DNA of 32,104 nt, taken from assembly GCA_013607775.1 (NCBI GenBank), contig VCAW01000079.1:1-32104 (forward strand), written 5' to 3'. Both the position numbers and the translations under genes were made by a program. The DNA is from Campylobacterota bacterium. Its GTDB lineage: Bacteria > Campylobacterota > Campylobacteria > Campylobacterales > Sulfurovaceae. The notes beneath the pieces were generated by a model. That model was not told the origin of the DNA and did no database searches. It saw only the letters and a list, made by a program, of their open reading frames with translations. Below, one piece after another: positions 31,373 to 32,104 of the stretch (its first letter is position 1; every line of letters starts with the position of its first letter).

Positions 31373-32104
31373 CTACGCTTTCTCTTCATCCTCTTGATAA
31401 ATAGAGAGTGAAGGGAAAGCAAACTCCAAATGATTCTCTTCTAAAATATCCATAATTTTATACATCACATCTTCTTTTACTTTTAACCACTCATTCCAAT
31501 CTGTAGTTTTGGAAAAACAATAGACCAATATGTTGATACTTGATTCAGAAAACTCGTCCAAATAGACAAGTAAAGTTCTTTTTACTCCTAAAGAATCTTC
31601 TCTTGAAACAAGTTTTGCACTCTTGTTCAAACGTGCACTGTAACTTGTATTTTCTGTTGCTATACCTTTGTGCTCTTTAAGCATTTCACGAATAGCTTCA
31701 ATAGCTGTTGAGAGATCAGATGCTTTAGAATCATACTTCACGGCTAACTTCATTTTGATTCTACGCCCAATGACCCTTCTGCTCCAGTTCTTTACATCTC
31801 CATTTGCCAAAACGCCATTAGGAATAGAAATCATCGCATTATCAAAAGTACGCAGTGTTGTTACCCGTAAACCTATCTCTACCACCGTACCTTCTTTCCC
31901 ATCTACCACTATCCAATCACCTTGAGAAAACATATCACTCATCAGTATAGAGACTGTACCAAAAAAGTTTGCAAGACTCTCGCGTGCGGCCAAGGCTACT
32001 GCAAACCCCCCAATCCCCAGTCCAGAGAGTACTGCAGTAAGATTGACTCCGGCAAGATACAACACAAGCAATAGACCAAAAATGATAATAAGAAAATTAA
32101 TAAT
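31373..32104 (-). CDS. MscS-family mechanosensitive channel, N-terminus cut by window edge
   Basis: GIGGFAVALAARESLANFFGTVSILMSDMFSQGDWIVVDGKEGTVVEIGLRVTTLRTFDNAMISIPNGVLANGDVKNWSRR; reading frame stays open to 32104. Confidence 0.9.
   Translation of the reverse strand: MINFLIIIFGLLLVLYLAGVNLTAVLSGLGIGGFAVALAARESLANFFGTVSILMSDMFSQGDWIVVDGKEGTVVEIGLRVTTLRTFDNAMISIPNGVLANGDVKNWSRRVIGRRIKMKLAVKYDSKASDLSTAIEAIREMLKEHKGIATENTSYSARLNKSAKLVSREDSLGVKRTLLVYLDEFSESSINILVYCFSKTTDWNEWLKVKEDVMYKIMDILEENHLEFAFPSLSIYQEDEEKA

Overview
The window looks like a chromosomal segment from a Campylobacterota bacterium, probably Sulfurovum- or Sulfurimonas-like; this assignment rests on gene content and codon style only. 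Left to right: (1) a GHKL-ATPase gene broken by two frameshifts at simple repeats (21-1403, -). (2) A compact orphan transcription unit (~1490-1801, +) with a TATAAT promoter, a self-complementary leader that can pair with the Shine-Dalgarno, a 36-aa hydrophobic peptide absent from the supplied ORF track, and a hairpin. (3) gltX. (4) A secreted ComEA-like helix-hairpin-helix protein with a histone-H1-like lysine-rich tail. (5) A ~20-kb minus-strand N-glycosylation locus (3.9-23.6 kb): pglF/E/C/B-like genes, a full set of Wbp-type enzymes (wbpA/B/D/E/I-like) for a 2,3-diacetamido-uronic acid, four glycosyltransferases, a methyltransferase, an acyltransferase, an extra DegT aminotransferase, a Wzx-type flippase and an HprK-like P-loop kinase. 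(6) An LsrK-like autoinducer-2 kinase carrying a frameshift, next to a standalone class II aldolase, an LsrG/ABM-fold small protein and a membrane-anchored 12-heme cytochrome. (7) A 202-bp structured inverted-repeat element just upstream of a SurA-like gene. (8) dcd, a Kbp/YgaU-like BON-LysM protein and a truncated MscS channel. The most interesting candidates are the orphan leader/peptide unit, the AI-2-kinase/aldolase/ABM cluster, the 202-bp element and the HprK-like kinase in the glycan locus. All family names come from reading and recalled motifs; no database search was run.
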